Position numbers and translations under genes: made by a program. Of a stretch of DNA of 64,000 nucleotides, positions 34,469-42,146 are shown one piece after another (the stretch's first letter is position 1; every line of letters starts with the position of its first letter). Where the stretch lies: the NCBI GenBank assembly GCA_036744795.1, contig DAIOHK010000002.1, positions 66,782-130,781 of the forward strand, written 5' to 3'. Source of the DNA: UBA5486 sp036744795. Lineage in GTDB: Bacteria > Bacillota > UBA4882 > UBA10575. The notes below the pieces were generated by a model. The model had not been told where the DNA came from. It saw only the letters and a list, made by a program, of their open reading frames with translations, and did no database searches.

Positions 34469-35422
34469 ATGGATAACCGGTTGGTCGCAACCATTACCCC
34501 TAATCCCGCTATTGATAAGACTTATTGGATCCCGGGGTTTACTAAAGGCATAAACAACCGAGTAAACCGGTTAAGAATTGATCCCGGCGGTAAAGCGATT
34601 AATATTGCCAGAATTCTTGGAGGATTTGGCATTAATGTAAAGGCTTTAGGATTTTTCGGTGGTAACAGTGGTAGAGAACTACTAAAGATGCTTGAAGGTG
34701 ATAATTTAACAATTGAACCCATCTTTGTAAAAGGTGAAACCAGAACAAATATTAAAATTATTGACTGGAAGTTAGAAGATGAAACCGAAATAAACGAACC
34801 CGGACCCTTTATAACAGAAAAAGAAAAAAATCTTATGCGGCAAAAAATTGAACATTATGCGCCTAAAAGTAAATTTCTGGTGTTCGCTGGTAGCCTCCCT
34901 GAAGGATGTCAAGCCGAGTACTACGGAGATTTAATTCTTCTTGCTAAAAAATACGGTTGCCGAAGTATCCTGGATACTTCCGAAGCTGCTTTAAAAGAAA
35001 GCTTACGCTTTTCTCCCTATATGATTAAACCTAATCATCACGAGCTTTCAGCGATTTGGGGTCGCGAAATCTCTACAGAAACTACAGCCGCTACAGTAGC
35101 AGAAGAATTTCGGCAAGCTTATAAAATTGAAGTTATTGTTGTCTCTTTGGGCGGAAAGGGTGCTGTCCTCGCTTGTAAGGAAGGCACTTTCCATGCCATA
35201 CCGCCAGAAATTAAACCCAAAAACACAGTAGGAGCAGGTGATAGTCTGGTAGCAGGAATCATTTACGGACTTATTTCCGGATATCCGCTGATCGAATCTT
35301 TACGTTTTGGCGTCGCCTCTGGGACTTTAGCAGTTACTGAACTGGGAACTTCTGTACTAAGTCCTGATGTAAAAAAAGTCTCAAACTTCATGAAATCAAT
35401 TGTTATTAGGCGTCTCGATTAA
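34469..35422 (+). CDS. fruK: 1-phosphofructokinase
   Basis: Phosphorylates fructose 1-phosphate to fructose 1,6-bisphosphate. The start at 34469 (MDNRLVATITPNPAIDKTYW) has AAGGAGG; the frame from 34427 is an extension into the regulator. PfkB-family signatures are GGKAINIARILGGFG near the N-terminus and KNTVGAGDSLVAGI near residue 240, with the catalytic Asp in GAGDS. 317 aa is the normal size. It lies between the DeoR gene and EIIA, the standard fruR-fruK-fruA order. Confidence 0.93.
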   Translation: MDNRLVATITPNPAIDKTYWIPGFTKGINNRVNRLRIDPGGKAINIARILGGFGINVKALGFFGGNSGRELLKMLEGDNLTIEPIFVKGETRTNIKIIDWKLEDETEINEPGPFITEKEKNLMRQKIEHYAPKSKFLVFAGSLPEGCQAEYYGDLILLAKKYGCRSILDTSEAALKESLRFSPYMIKPNHHELSAIWGREISTETTAATVAEEFRQAYKIEVIVVSLGGKGAVLACKEGTFHAIPPEIKPKNTVGAGDSLVAGIIYGLISGYPLIESLRFGVASGTLAVTELGTSVLSPDVKKVSNFMKSIVIRRLD

Positions 35423-35489
35423 TAATTAATTTAATGAATTGCATATTTTAATTTTGATCACAACTTAAATTTTACTTTTGGAGGGGCTA

Positions 35490-35942
35490 ATGAAAATCAC
35501 AGATATTTTTTATCCAAGTCTGATTAAAATGAATTTAAATGCTTCTTCTAAAGAGGAAGTCATCAATGAATTAGCAGAATTAATTGATGAAAACGGGTTT
35601 CTTTTTGACAAAGATCATTATATTAAAGAAGTCATTAAAAGAGAAGCTTTAGGTAGTACCGGGGTTGGTATGGGGGTAGCCATTCCCCACGGAAAATCTA
35701 GGTTTGTTAAAGAAGCTTGTGTTGCTTTTGGAAAATCACAAAAAGGCATTAATTTTGGTTCATCTGATGGTTCCCTTGCCCATCTTATCTTTTTAATTGC
35801 TGTTCCAGAAGATACCGATAACCAGCATTTAAAAATTCTTGCCACTCTCTCACGGATGTTAATTCATCAGGAATTTCGGGAAGATCTTTTACAGACTAAT
35901 TCATTAGAAGAAGTGATGCAAGTAATAAATTCACATAAATAA
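35490..35942 (+). CDS. fructose PTS EIIA component
   Basis: 150 aa, PTS fructose/mannitol-type EIIA. It takes phosphate from HPr on His67 in VAIPHGKS. The ATG at 35490 has GGAGGGG and gives the standard N-terminus (MKITDIFYPSLI); the earlier ATG at 35478 is less likely. The separate EIIA, EIIB and EIIC genes lie in order, unlike the fused FruA of Bacillus subtilis. Confidence 0.9.
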   Translation: MKITDIFYPSLIKMNLNASSKEEVINELAELIDENGFLFDKDHYIKEVIKREALGSTGVGMGVAIPHGKSRFVKEACVAFGKSQKGINFGSSDGSLAHLIFLIAVPEDTDNQHLKILATLSRMLIHQEFREDLLQTNSLEEVMQVINSHK

Positions 35943-35966
35943 CATTTCCGAAAGGAGGTGACCCGG

Positions 35967-36380
35967 ATGAAATTTGTTGGTGTAACAGCCTGCCCTACAG
36001 GGATCGCCCATACATATATGGCAGCAGAAGCTTTAGAAGAAGCTGCTAAAGAACTTGGTTACGAAATAAAAGTGGAAACTCAAGGTTCCATGGGAATAGA
36101 AAATGAACTGACTATTGGAGAGATCGCTTCAGCAGATGCTATTATCTTGGCTGTAGATATGTCAATTTCCGGTGCAGATAGGTTTTCCGGAAAGCCGATT
36201 CTCAAACGAGGGGTTTCTGAAGCAATTAAAAATCCTTCGGCAATAATTGCTCAGGCAGTTAGACTAGTAGAAAAGGGGGAGGATATTCCAGAGGAAAATC
36301 TTTCGGGAGAAAAAACTCAGAGTGAAGGGAAAAATGAGGAAAAAAGAAAGGGGTTATTTGGATGGCTAAAACAAAAGTAA
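35967..36380 (+). CDS. fructose PTS EIIB component
   Basis: 137 aa. The phosphocysteine is in TACPTGIAHTYM (Cys9 from the chosen ATG). The start at 35967 follows AAAGGAGG by eight bases; a GTG at 35958 is the only competitor. The last 40 residues are charged (GEDIPEENLSGEKTQSEGK) and form the linker that in fused proteins joins EIIC. It overlaps the EIIC start by 19 bases. Confidence 0.9.
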   Translation: MKFVGVTACPTGIAHTYMAAEALEEAAKELGYEIKVETQGSMGIENELTIGEIASADAIILAVDMSISGADRFSGKPILKRGVSEAIKNPSAIIAQAVRLVEKGEDIPEENLSGEKTQSEGKNEEKRKGLFGWLKQK

Positions 36381-37408
36381 ATCTAAGAACTAGCCTAATG
36401 ACTGGTGTTTCCTACATGATACCTTTTGTTACCGCTGGTGGTATTTTAATTGCCTTATCTTTTGCTATCGGAGGTTACGAAGGATTTAAGGAAACCGGAT
36501 CACTTGCTCAATATCTACATACAGTTGGTGGTACCGCCTTTGGTCTAATGGTACCAGTTTTGGCGGGATTTATTGCTTTTGCTATCGCCGACCGTCCGGG
36601 AATCGCTCCGGGAATGATCGCCGGAATGCTGGCTTCAACAATTGGTGCTGGCTTTTTAGGCGGAATAATCGGTGGGTTGCTTGCTGGTTATATTGCTCTC
36701 TGGATTAAAAACTGGCCAGTTCCTAAGTCTCTTGCCAAACTTATGCCAGTATTGATTATACCTTTACTCAGCTCAGCAATTGTCGGATTGTTAATGGTTA
36801 TTGTAATTGGAACACCTATTAAATCTATAATGGATGGTTTGTCCGATTGGTTACGAGGACTTAGTACAGGCAGTTATGTTATTCTTGGTATTGTCCTAGG
36901 ATTAATGATGGCCTTTGATATGGGAGGACCGGTTAATAAAGTAGCTTATACTTTCGGGTTGGCAATGATCTCAGAAAACATTTTAGAACCCCACGCTGCA
37001 ATCATGGCAGCAGGAATGACGCCACCCCTTGGTTTGGCTTTAGCTACACTGCTTGCTCCCCACAAATATTCCAAACGGGAAATCGAAGCAGGTAAAGCCG
37101 CCTGGATCATGGGAGCCTCCTTTATTACCGAAGGTGCAATTCCATTTGCCGCTGCTGATCCATTACGAGTTATTCCTTCCATAATGATTGGTTCTGCCAC
37201 AGCGGGTGCCTTATCCATGCTCTTTAAATGTACTCTTCGAGCCCCCCATGGTGGTATTTTTGTCATCCCGATGATAGGTAATTTTGGGTTGTATTTGCTT
37301 GCTTTGGCTGCTGGTACTGTAGTTACTGCATTACTTGTAAACTCCTTAAAACAAACTGTTACCGAAAGCAAAGATACAGTTGAAGGCAGCAAAGGTGTCG
37401 CCTTATAA
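36362..37408 (+). CDS. fructose PTS EIIC permease
   Basis: 348-aa integral membrane subunit of the fructose-specific PTS. It begins MAKTKVNLRTSLMTGVSYMIPFVTAGG and has about nine membrane helices. Conserved segments include FDMGGPVNKVAYTF, which is the family's substrate signature, and ITEGAIPFAAADPLRVIPS. AGGGG lies before the overlapping ATG. With EIIA, EIIB and the HPr gene it forms a full phosphorelay except for enzyme I, which is not in the window. Confidence 0.92.
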   Translation: MAKTKVNLRTSLMTGVSYMIPFVTAGGILIALSFAIGGYEGFKETGSLAQYLHTVGGTAFGLMVPVLAGFIAFAIADRPGIAPGMIAGMLASTIGAGFLGGIIGGLLAGYIALWIKNWPVPKSLAKLMPVLIIPLLSSAIVGLLMVIVIGTPIKSIMDGLSDWLRGLSTGSYVILGIVLGLMMAFDMGGPVNKVAYTFGLAMISENILEPHAAIMAAGMTPPLGLALATLLAPHKYSKREIEAGKAAWIMGASFITEGAIPFAAADPLRVIPSIMIGSATAGALSMLFKCTLRAPHGGIFVIPMIGNFGLYLLALAAGTVVTALLVNSLKQTVTESKDTVEGSKGVAL

Positions 37409-37436
37409 TCACCATCGAACATATTATTAGTATCAT

Positions 37437-37459
37437 GGCGGGCGGGTTTCCTGCCCGCC
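37437..37459 (+). promoter_or_regulatory. GC-rich hairpin between EIIC and HPr
   Basis: GGCGGGC and GCCCGCC pair around GGGTTTCCT, 25 bases after the EIIC stop. Only AAATTT follows, so it may set mRNA stability or partial read-through rather than full termination. Confidence 0.55.
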
Positions 37460-37478
37460 AAATTTGGAGTGTTTATAG

Positions 37479-37748
37479 ATGTATAAAAAGGCTGTAACCA
37501 TTCATAATAAATCAGGCCTTCATGCACGCCCAGCATCTTTATTTGTCGAGCATGCCAAAAGCTTTTCCAGCGAAGTATTTGTAGCTAAACCCGATGGCAT
37601 ACAAGTTAATGCTAAAAGCATTCTAGGAATCCTTTCTTTGGGTGTCAATAAAGGAAGCATTATCGAAATTTCTGCTCAAGGTCCTGATGCCAAAGAAGCC
37701 ATTGATGAACTAGTAAATTTTATAGAAAACTTTAACCCAGATTCATAA
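37479..37748 (+). CDS. ptsH: phosphocarrier protein HPr
   Basis: 89 aa. His15 in GLHARPAS is the phosphorylation site for enzyme I, and Ser47 in NAKSILGILSLGV is the regulatory Ser used by HPr kinase in low-GC Gram-positives. The gene follows EIIC by 70 bases, separated by a GC-rich hairpin. HPr is usually with ptsI; here it is the last gene of a fructose operon and no ptsI is adjacent. Confidence 0.93.
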   Translation: MYKKAVTIHNKSGLHARPASLFVEHAKSFSSEVFVAKPDGIQVNAKSILGILSLGVNKGSIIEISAQGPDAKEAIDELVNFIENFNPDS

Positions 37749-37807
37749 TCCTAAAAATTACATACATATTATCCAAAAACTATTTAAAGACTTACATCCT
37801 ATCACGT

Positions 37808-37842
37808 TGAATAGCCGCCATTCTCGGCGGCCTTTTTTTATA
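37808..37842 (+). terminator. Rho-independent terminator after HPr
   Basis: GCCGCC and GGCGGCC form a stem around ATTCTC, followed by a run of seven T residues. Confidence 0.88.
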
Positions 37843-38079
37843 AATATTTTTTTATTCATTTTACATGCCCTAATATGTGGTAAGAGAAGGTCAGAAGCCA
37901 TCAGTGGTCAACCCTAGGGTTAGTTTATTAACCAAAATCACCATCCAAGTATTTAAAATAAGTGTAAAAGACCAAAGGTTAATAAAAACAGTAACGGTCG
38001 GAAAAAAGAGGCTGACATTCTTAAATTAGCTGTGTATATTGTTATGTGTACAGTATAGACAATATTAAGAGGTGATTTC
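37843..38079. other. intergenic region before the YtrA-like gene
   Basis: Contains a perfect 12-base palindrome AACCCTAGGGTT at 37910-37921 and an ATATTGT...ACAATAT dyad at 38036-38065 just before the regulator gene. No ORF. Confidence 0.45.
38036..38065 (+). promoter_or_regulatory. candidate operator for the YtrA-like regulator
   Basis: ATATTGT (38036-38042) and ACAATAT (38059-38065) are perfect inverted repeats with a 16-base centre. They end 14 bases before the TTG start, placing them at the likely promoter, and an autoregulatory site of the GntR protein is the natural guess. Confidence 0.4.
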
Positions 38080-38456
38080 TTGTATATTGTCATTTCCAAT
38101 AGCGACCCTACGCCTTTATATAAACAAATTAAAAAAAAGTCATTAATGGAATTATTGAGGGTAAAATACGTTCAGGTTATCCTCTTCCATCGATTCGTGC
38201 TCTTGCTCGAGAATTAAAAGTAAGTGTCATTACCGTGAAAAAGGCTTACGAGGATCTGGAAAACGCAGGTTATATCATTACCAGAGCTGGTAAAGGTTCG
38301 TTCGTTGCCGAGGCTAGTATGGAGTTTGCTAGGGAAGAAAAACTAAAGATGGTAGAAGAGAAGTTGACTGAGGGGATTAAAATTTGTCAAGAGCTCAACA
38401 TGAGTGACACGGAGATCAAAAAAGCGTTTCAAGTTATTTTAAAAGAGATGAGTTAG
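38080..38456 (+). CDS. GntR/YtrA-family regulator interrupted by a frameshift at A-AAA-AAG
   Basis: From TTG 38080 the first 20 codons encode a standard YtrA N-terminus (YIVISNSDPTPLYKQIKKK), then the frame shifts. Without a shift, translation stops at 38215-38217 (45 aa). Slipping back one base at A-AAA-AAG (38133-38139) continues as VINGIIEGKIRSGYPLPSIR, ALARELKVSVITVKKAYEDL and the rest of a normal winged-helix regulator, ending at 38456 for 125 aa in all. It is followed by an ABC ATPase gene 12 bases later, as in ytr operons. Alternatives are a sequencing or assembly error in A8, or a real pseudogene. GAGGTG precedes the TTG start. Confidence 0.75.
38157..38184 (+). other. hairpin downstream of the slippery heptamer
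   Basis: GAGGGTAA (38157-38164) pairs with TTATCCTC (38177-38184) with one G-U pair and a 12-base loop. It starts 17 bases after the heptamer, farther than usual for frameshift stimulators, so its role is uncertain. Confidence 0.3.
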
Positions 38457-38468
38457 GAGGTTCGAGGA

Positions 38469-39368
38469 TTGGAGCAGTATATATTAGAAGTAAACGGGTT
38501 AGTGAAGAGGTATAAAGATTTCTCTTTGGAAAAGGGGACTTTTAGTTTGCCAGAAGGTTATATTATGGGTTTTATTGGTCAAAACGGTGCTGGGAAAAGT
38601 ACTACTATTAAAGCGATAATGAACCTAGTTCCTTTCGAGGCTGGAGATATAAAGATTTTTGGCTTGGATAATAAGGAACACACGGTTGAATTACGGAACA
38701 AAATAGGGTATGTGAGTGAAGAACAATATTTCTATGAACAAATGTCAGTAGACTGGACAGGTAAGTTTATCAGTAGTTTTTATCCAAATTGGGATGAGCA
38801 TTATTTTGAAAAATTACTTAATCAATTTAAGGTGGAGAAAACCAAAAAGATAAAAGAGCTTTCTAAAGGGATGAAAGTAAAACTTTCCATAGCCTTAGCT
38901 TTGGCGCATCATCCTAAACTTCTTATACTGGATGAGCCTACTTCTGGTCTGGATCCAGTGATCAGAAACGAGCTATTGGAATTATTTCTGGATCTGATTC
39001 AGGATGAGAAGACTTCTATCCTTTTTTCATCCCATATCACTTCTGATATTGAAAAGGTGGCGGATTATATTACAATCATCAATGATGGTCAGGTAATTAT
39101 CAGTAAAGATAAGCACTGGATCTTAGAAAATTGGAGAATTATTAAAGCGGAAAACTCATATTTTCATCAGGAAATAGCTAATAAACTTGTAGGTTTAAAT
39201 AAAGGTGATTTTGGCTACAGTGGGGCCACACCGGACTTAGAAACCTTTGGAGTGTTGTTTAGAAAAATCTTTCCCCAAGGTAAATATATAGTAGAAAGAA
39301 TAACCCTTGATGAGCTTTTATTAAGAATTGTAAAGGACAGTGAGGAAAATGTGGCAATTATTAGTTAA
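38469..39368 (+). CDS. ABC transporter ATP-binding protein (YtrB-like)
   Basis: 299 aa, TTG start after AGGAGG with a seven-base spacer. Walker A is GQNGAGKSTT, the signature LSKGMKVKLSIALAL and Walker B LLILDEPTSGLDP; an accessory C-terminal part follows. It sits directly after a YtrA-type regulator and overlaps the start of the ABC-2 permease. Such systems respond to cell-wall-active compounds in B. subtilis (YtrABCDEF); the role here is inferred from arrangement alone. Confidence 0.88.
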   Translation: MEQYILEVNGLVKRYKDFSLEKGTFSLPEGYIMGFIGQNGAGKSTTIKAIMNLVPFEAGDIKIFGLDNKEHTVELRNKIGYVSEEQYFYEQMSVDWTGKFISSFYPNWDEHYFEKLLNQFKVEKTKKIKELSKGMKVKLSIALALAHHPKLLILDEPTSGLDPVIRNELLELFLDLIQDEKTSILFSSHITSDIEKVADYITIINDGQVIISKDKHWILENWRIIKAENSYFHQEIANKLVGLNKGDFGYSGATPDLETFGVLFRKIFPQGKYIVERITLDELLLRIVKDSEENVAIIS

Positions 39369-40026
39369 GGATTTAATTTTACAGAAAAAATATTTCCCCC
39401 AAAACATTATTATCTTTGTTTTCATGGTAATCCTATTTAGCCTTAGTTCAAATGCCATCGGTATTATGCTAGGGAGTGCCACCTTTATTTTTATCTACTC
39501 CTTTGCCATGCGTGCCTTTTATGAAGATGATAAGAACAACACACTCAGACTATTAGTTTCTTTGCCTTTGAAGAAAAAAACAATTGTCTATGCCAGATAT
39601 TTTGCGGTTTTAGTCGTTAATTTGGTAATAACCCTTGTCTTTGCTCTAGCCGCTGTGGCAATGAAAAACTATAATATATTATTAGCGCCCGGAGAAGCTC
39701 TAGCGTTTCTTTATTCTCTACCCTTTTATCTATCACTATATATGATATTATGCGCCGTCTTTTTGCCGATCAATTTTAAATTGGGGTATATAAAAGCCGC
39801 CTCCATTAACAGGTTTATTTTTATGGGCTTTTTTATTGCAATTCCAGTTTTATTAAATTTTCTCAAAAACTTAGTTCCATTCCAGACATTCCAAAATATT
39901 ATCTCATCCTTAGAAAATATTCCGTATAATCTATTTATGATCATTTTGCCGATCATCTCGTTAATCGTCTATCTAGTTTCTATGGTTATCTCCGTTAGTT
40001 TCTTCCACCGACGGCAAATATTTTAA
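39349..40026 (+). CDS. ABC-2 type permease
   Basis: About 225 aa with six helices, from IIIFVFMVILFSLSSNAIGIM to the last near the C-terminus. The motif RAFYEDDKNNTLRLLVSLPLKKK, followed by YARYFAVL, is typical of ABC-2 permeases of the YtrC/D or YhaP type. A GTG at 39340 could also start it, but ATG 39349 has GAGG closer. It overlaps the ATPase gene by 20 bases. With it, it forms a two-component ABC exporter. Confidence 0.85.
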   Translation: MWQLLVKDLILQKKYFPQNIIIFVFMVILFSLSSNAIGIMLGSATFIFIYSFAMRAFYEDDKNNTLRLLVSLPLKKKTIVYARYFAVLVVNLVITLVFALAAVAMKNYNILLAPGEALAFLYSLPFYLSLYMILCAVFLPINFKLGYIKAASINRFIFMGFFIAIPVLLNFLKNLVPFQTFQNIISSLENIPYNLFMIILPIISLIVYLVSMVISVSFFHRRQIF

Positions 40027-40229
40027 GGAAAAATTTTGGGAGTGTTACCTAGCCCCCGCTTAAACGTCACGCAGCTTCTGTTGGCGTAATCTCCCCTCTT
40101 TCCAGTGCAATAAGAATTTTGCCATAGTATCCAACTTATACCTTTTACTTTAGTATTTATTTAACTTTTTTGTTCTTTATCTTAAACTAATAAATTATAT
40201 AATTAAGTATAGATGAATAAATTAAGGAA

Positions 40230-40285
40230 TTGTCTAACAATATATTTTGATTGAAGGTCTTTAGAAATTAGACAACTTCAATCAA
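40230..40285 (+). promoter_or_regulatory. two interleaved inverted repeats in the leader of the MATE gene
   Basis: TTGTCTAA (40230-40237) is complementary to TTAGACAA (40268-40275), and TTGATTGAAG (40247-40256) to CTTCAATCAA (40276-40285). The order a-b-a'-b' gives a pseudoknot topology or two alternative hairpins. The last arm ends 10 bases before the ribosome binding site GGAGA. Confidence 0.55.
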
Positions 40286-40307
40286 ATAAAAAATTGGAGA
40301 TTTAGTT

Positions 40308-41699
40308 ATGATAAAAAAACTCACTAAAGATCGAGACTTTTTTGGACCTATGCTCTCGATTGCACTTCCCACTGCTCTCCAAAACCTCATTGCCTCGCTT
40401 TTAAATATGATCGATACAGTAATGATTGGAAAGTTGGGAGAAGTAGAGATCGCTGGCGTAGGCTTGGCAAATCAGGTCTTTTTTTTGTTTAATTTTTTCC
40501 TTTTTGGTACATACACCGGAGCTAATATCTTCATTGCCCAATTTTGGGGAGAAAAAGATACTAAGAACATCCGGCGGATTTTAGGGGTAGCATTATTTAC
40601 CGGTATAAGTATAAGTCTCATCTTTTCTCTGGTATCAATAATCTTTCCCCAATTTGTATTAAGTATTTTCACCTCCGATTCCCAAGTTATTATTGCTGGT
40701 GGACAATACTTACGAGTGGTAGCTGTCAGCTACATCATAACCGCGATTACCTTTTGTTTTGCCTTTAGCCTAAGATGTACTGGTGACGTTATGTTACCAG
40801 TAATTATTAGCATTATTGCCTTGTTAGTTAATACAACCCTAAATTACTTACTAATATATGGCCATTACGGGTTCCCCCGTCTAGCCGTAAGGGGAGCAGC
40901 ATTAGCTACTGTAATTGCCCGTATTGTAGAAATGGTTTTGCTTCTTTTTATTATTTATCGAAAGCAATTGGTTGCCGCAGCTAAGATATCAGAGTTAACT
41001 GATTTTAATCTAAACTTTATCCGAAAATTTTTTCAAACCACGATCCCGGTAATTATTAATGAAACTCTTTGGGCCTTAGGTTTTACAATGTTTACTTTAA
41101 TTTACGCCCGGATGGGTACCGATGTTATTGCTGGTATTAATATCTTTAAAACTATCGAAGGACTGGGTATGGTGCTTTTTTATGGTCTGGCTCAAGCCTG
41201 TGCAGTAACTGTAGGTAATAAGATCGGAGCAGGTGAAGAAGATCAAGCCCGTTTATATGCCCGGCGCTATTCCATTATTAGCCCATTAATCGCAGTTGTT
41301 ATCGGAGTAATAATCCTTGCCCTTGCAAACCCAATCCTCTCTATCTATAAGGTCTCTGACGAAGTGCTAGAGATAGCCCGTTTAACTATAATTGCGTTTG
41401 CTTTCATCTTACCTATTAGGGTCTTTAATCTAATTAATATTGTAGGTATTTTGAGAAGTGGCGGTGACACTAAATTTAGCCTGCTTTTGGACACAGGAGC
41501 CCTTTGGTTTATTGCTGTGCCACTTTCCTTTATCGCCGGTCTCATCTGGCATCTCCCCCCACATATTGTTTACTTAGTCTCATCCATCGAGGGTATTGTT
41601 AAAGTTTTCATAGGGGTAGGACGATTGGTCTCCGGGAAATGGTTGAATAACCTTACTCAAAACATAAAAACCACAATGGAAACACAGCCACGAACCTAA
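40308..41699 (+). CDS. MATE family efflux transporter
   Basis: 463 aa with about 12 membrane helices. It has the MATE pattern: SIALPTALQNLIASLLNMIDTVMIGKLGEVEIAGVGLANQ near the N-terminus, and AQACAVTVGNKIGAGEEDQA at the start of the second half. Members export cationic drugs or metabolites by Na+ or H+ antiport. GGAGA precedes the ATG; the leader contains overlapping inverted repeats. A terminator follows. No regulator is adjacent. Confidence 0.93.
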   Translation: MIKKLTKDRDFFGPMLSIALPTALQNLIASLLNMIDTVMIGKLGEVEIAGVGLANQVFFLFNFFLFGTYTGANIFIAQFWGEKDTKNIRRILGVALFTGISISLIFSLVSIIFPQFVLSIFTSDSQVIIAGGQYLRVVAVSYIITAITFCFAFSLRCTGDVMLPVIISIIALLVNTTLNYLLIYGHYGFPRLAVRGAALATVIARIVEMVLLLFIIYRKQLVAAAKISELTDFNLNFIRKFFQTTIPVIINETLWALGFTMFTLIYARMGTDVIAGINIFKTIEGLGMVLFYGLAQACAVTVGNKIGAGEEDQARLYARRYSIISPLIAVVIGVIILALANPILSIYKVSDEVLEIARLTIIAFAFILPIRVFNLINIVGILRSGGDTKFSLLLDTGALWFIAVPLSFIAGLIWHLPPHIVYLVSSIEGIVKVFIGVGRLVSGKWLNNLTQNIKTTMETQPRT

Positions 41700-41737
41700 A
41701 GATGAAAGCTGACATATCTTAAAATAGTTCGAGCAAA

Positions 41738-41773
41738 AAACAAAAGCTCCGGTTAATCCGGAGCTTTTGTTTA
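41738..41773 (+). terminator. Rho-independent terminator of the MATE gene
   Basis: ACAAAAGCTCCGG and CCGGAGCTTTTGT form a long stem around TTAAT, followed by TTTA. Confidence 0.88.
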
Positions 41774-42146
41774 CTCTTTTTATTAATTAAATAATAAAGC
41801 AGATTGCCTACTAGCTGCTCGTGTTGAATGATAGCCTTTGTAATCTATAATATACCTACCTGGGCAGAATATTGTTTCGCAAGTGATATTGGATTTCTTC
41901 ACTTAGCATTCTTGGTGAAAATAATCTGGTCGACTCACCCGGTTTTCGATTTTAATCACTTCGTGATATTAAGGTAACCGACGTGAGCGACTTGTTCCTA
42001 AAGCTTATTTTCTGAGAATTTCTTTATAGAAGAGGATTTTATTCATAAGTAATAGACTTTTATGCTGAAATCTTGGTGCCTCCAGTCAAGCCTATGAATA
42101 TTTTATATCAGGATTTATAAGTACTCAACCATAAGGAGGTGCCTAC
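41774..42146. other. intergenic region before the LysM gene
   Basis: Contains the 63-bp repeat copy at 41929-41991. The remainder is AT-rich with no recognisable ORF or promoter. Confidence 0.4.
41929..41991 (+). repeat. 63-bp GTCG-ended palindromic repeat, copy 6
   Basis: GTCGACTCACCCGG ... ATCACTTCGTGAT ... GTAACCGACGTGAGCGAC, complete, in the plus orientation. Confidence 0.8.

Noticed and set aside
36946..37536. 196-codon open frame on the minus strand across EIIC and the hairpin before HPr
   Set aside because: It runs antisense to a well-supported EIIC gene, has no ribosome binding site, and its composition matches a reading-frame shadow.
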